Shown here one piece after another: positions 62,589-64,000 of a stretch of 64,000 nt of DNA (its first letter is position 1; every line of letters starts with the position of its first letter). The DNA comes from Dorea formicigenerans (GTDB taxonomy: Bacteria > Bacillota > Clostridia > Lachnospirales > Lachnospiraceae). The stretch lies in contig NZ_CP102279.1 in assembly GCF_025150245.1 (NCBI RefSeq), forward strand, positions 485,001 through 549,000, given 5' to 3'. The translations under genes and the position numbers were made by a program. The notes below the pieces were generated by a model. That model saw nothing but the letters and a program-made list of their open reading frames with translations. It searched no databases and had not been told where the DNA came from.

Positions 62589-63107
62589 ATGGCAAACCCA
62601 ATCGTAACATTTGAAATGGAAAACGGTGACATTATGAAAGCAGAATTATATCCGGAAATTGCTCCGAACACAGTGAACAACTTTATTTCACTGGTTCAGA
62701 ACGGATTCTATGACGGACTCATCTTCCACAGAGTGATTCGTGGATTCATGATCCAGGGCGGATGCCCGGATGGAACAGGCATGGGCGGTCCGGGATACAC
62801 GATCAAAGGCGAGTTCTCACAGAATGGTTTTGCAAATGATTTAAGACACACAGAGGGTGTTCTTTCTATGGCAAGAGCAATGCATCCGGATTCAGCAGGT
62901 TCCCAGTTCTTTATTATGCACAAGAATTCCCCGCATCTGGACGGAGCTTACGCTGCATTTGGTAAGATTACAGAAGGAATGGATATTGTAAATAAAATTG
63001 CTGAGACAGCAACCGATTACAGTGACAGACCACTGGAAGAGCAGAAGATGAAAAAAGTTACGGTAGACACAATGGGAGTAGAATACCCGGCTCCGGAGAG
63101 AGTTTAA
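62589..63107 (+). CDS. Peptidyl-prolyl cis-trans isomerase, cyclophilin type
   Basis: This 172-residue cytosolic cyclophilin speeds proline isomerisation during folding. Family motifs run in order: APNTVNNFISLVQNGFYDGLIFHRVIRGFMIQGG, GTGMGGPGYTIKGEF, LSMARAMHPDSAGSQFFIM and LDGAYAAFGKI. Active-site Arg is in FHRVI, and Phe and Gln in QFFIM and FMIQGG. AGAAAGAGG precedes the ATG. There is no signal peptide. Confidence 0.95.
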   Translation: MANPIVTFEMENGDIMKAELYPEIAPNTVNNFISLVQNGFYDGLIFHRVIRGFMIQGGCPDGTGMGGPGYTIKGEFSQNGFANDLRHTEGVLSMARAMHPDSAGSQFFIMHKNSPHLDGAYAAFGKITEGMDIVNKIAETATDYSDRPLEEQKMKKVTVDTMGVEYPAPERV

Positions 63108-63149
63108 GATAAAAGTAAACAGTTAAATTAGAGGAGGCACAAAAAGCCC

Positions 63150-64000
63150 ATGGATATGATACAGACAGACAAGCTGGTATTTGAATATGACAAACGGGAT
63201 GAAGATGGCAATATTATCGGCAAGTCCCGGGCAATCGATGAGGTGGATATCGATGTGAAAGAAGGGCAGTTTATTGCAATTCTTGGTCATAACGGTTCGG
63301 GAAAGTCCACATTTGCAAAACATATAAATGCGCTTCTTGTGCCAACTGATGGAACGATGTGGGTAGACGGACGTGACACGAAAGATCCGAACGAGCTGTG
63401 GAATGTAAGACAGAGTGCGGGCATGGTTTTTCAGAATCCAGACAATCAGATTATCGGAACGGTCGTGGAGGAAGATGTTGGATTTGGCCCGGAGAATCTG
63501 GGCGTACCAACCGATGAAATCTGGAAACGTGTAGAAGACAGTTTGAAATCTGTTGGAATGATTTCTTACCGGCATCATTCACCAAATAAGCTTTCCGGTG
63601 GACAGAAGCAGCGTGTAGCAATTGCCGGGGTCATCGCTATGGAGCCGAAATGCATCGTTCTTGATGAGCCGACAGCTATGCTGGACCCGATGGGGAGAAA
63701 AGAAGTTTTAAAAACAGTGCAGAAGTTAAGAGAGCAGAAGAAAGTTACGGTTATACTGATTACACATTATATGGAAGAAGTGGTCGATGCAGACAAGATT
63801 TATGTTATGGATCACGGGCATGTAGTGATGGAAGGAACACCGAAAGAAATCTTCTCTCAGGTCGATACATTGAAGCACTACAGATTAGATGTTCCGCAGG
63901 TGACGATTCTTGCGGACGAGCTTAAGAAACGAGGACTTGACATTCCGGATGGAATTTTGACGAAGGAAGAACTGGTGGAGGCATTATGTCAATTAAAATA
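63150..64000 (+). CDS. ecfA1: Energy-coupling factor transporter ATPase EcfA1 (3' end at or beyond window end)
   Basis: This ABC ATPase of the vitamin-uptake ECF module shows Walker [10 protein letters not shown] near residue 46, the Q-loop in [24 protein letters not shown] (typical of Ecf/Cbi ATPases), signature LSGGQKQR, and Walker [14 protein letters not shown]. Some 283 codons are seen with no stop before the end. The next gene start (ATG at 63986) already overlaps, so the stop must lie very close. GGAGG lies 12 bases before the ATG. Confidence 0.96.
   Translation, partial: MDMIQTDKLVFEYDKRDEDGNIIGKSRAIDEVDIDVKEGQFIAILGHNGSGKSTFAKHINALLVPTDGTMWVDGRDTKDPNELWNVRQSAGMVFQNPDNQIIGTVVEEDVGFGPENLGVPTDEIWKRVEDSLKSVGMISYRHHSPNKLSGGQKQRVAIAGVIAMEPKCIVLDEPTAMLDPMGRKEVLKTVQKLREQKKVTVILITHYMEEVVDADKIYVMDHGHVVMEGTPKEIFSQVDTLKHYRLDVPQVTILADELKKRGLDIPDGILTKEELVEALCQLK
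63986..64000 (+). CDS. Start of a second ECF ATPase (EcfA2), cut by window end
   Basis: ATGTCAATTAAA behind GGTGGAGG, overlapping the end of ecfA1 in another frame, fits the first codons of the ecfA2 gene that normally follows. Only five codons are visible, so the call rests on gene order. Confidence 0.55.

Overview
The window looks like chromosomal DNA from a gut Lachnospiraceae-type Firmicute. The evidence is a low-to-moderate GC content, AGGAGG-type ribosome binding sites, DUF1538/P-II and DUF6110/P-type ATPase gene pairs, a Tn916-type integrase module, an ECF transporter ATPase, and a short-chain dehydrogenase very close to bile-acid 12-alpha-hydroxysteroid dehydrogenases. The species cannot be named from the sequence alone. 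It opens with the 3' end of a 23S rRNA gene followed directly by tRNA-Asn, with no 5S rRNA between them.

Region 1 (1-7.2 kb) is core genome: rRNA/tRNA, a duplicated DUF1538 membrane protein with a duplicated P-II-like regulator, and a DUF6110 protein next to a P1B-type metal ATPase whose membrane metal motif is not canonical. Region 2 (about 7.46-14.0 kb) is a compact integrative element without conjugation genes. It carries Tn916-type integrase, excisionase and a replication-initiation (MobT/Rep_trans-like) protein, a Cro/C1-type regulator, and one large cargo gene for a sortase-anchored leucine-rich-repeat surface protein. TTTACCAC-type repeats mark both ends. Two copies of a GGGGACGGGG hairpin repeat lie outside it.

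Region 3 (14.0-35.5 kb) is a Wzx/Wzy-type capsule or exopolysaccharide locus. It has a PHP phosphatase, a Wzz-like protein, a BY-kinase, an LCP ligase, a sortase B with a probable substrate, an initiating sugar-phosphate transferase, five glycosyltransferases, a polymerase, a flippase, three acyltransferases, and capE/capG/capF for UDP-N-acetyl-L-fucosamine. One acyltransferase is broken at a run of nine G and has a second, diverged C-terminus behind it, which suggests a phase-variable sugar modification. The LCP gene and the small gene before it share an in-phase 15-bp tandem repeat read in two frames.

Region 4 (35.5-53 kb) is an accessory, partly decayed island. It holds several proteins of unknown function (including a 543-aa protein between 100-bp direct repeats, a coiled-coil membrane protein divergent from an HTH regulator, and a 1180-aa alpha-repeat protein with GreA/B-C-like and PIN-like segments), a REP-associated tyrosine transposase surrounded by six GGGGTCAGACCCC palindromes, a HigB/HigA toxin-antitoxin pair, an OLD-like ATPase plus TOPRIM-like gene pair, an orphan JetD-like protein, and fragments of IS66, DUF234, HTH and P-loop genes. 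The mixture is typical of an anti-phage island.

Region 5 (53-64 kb) returns to core functions: glmS, ribosomal protein L25/Ctc, putP, two SDR enzymes, an HD hydrolase, proC, a C39-like protein, a cyclophilin and the start of an ECF transporter operon. Most of these units end in clear intrinsic terminators.
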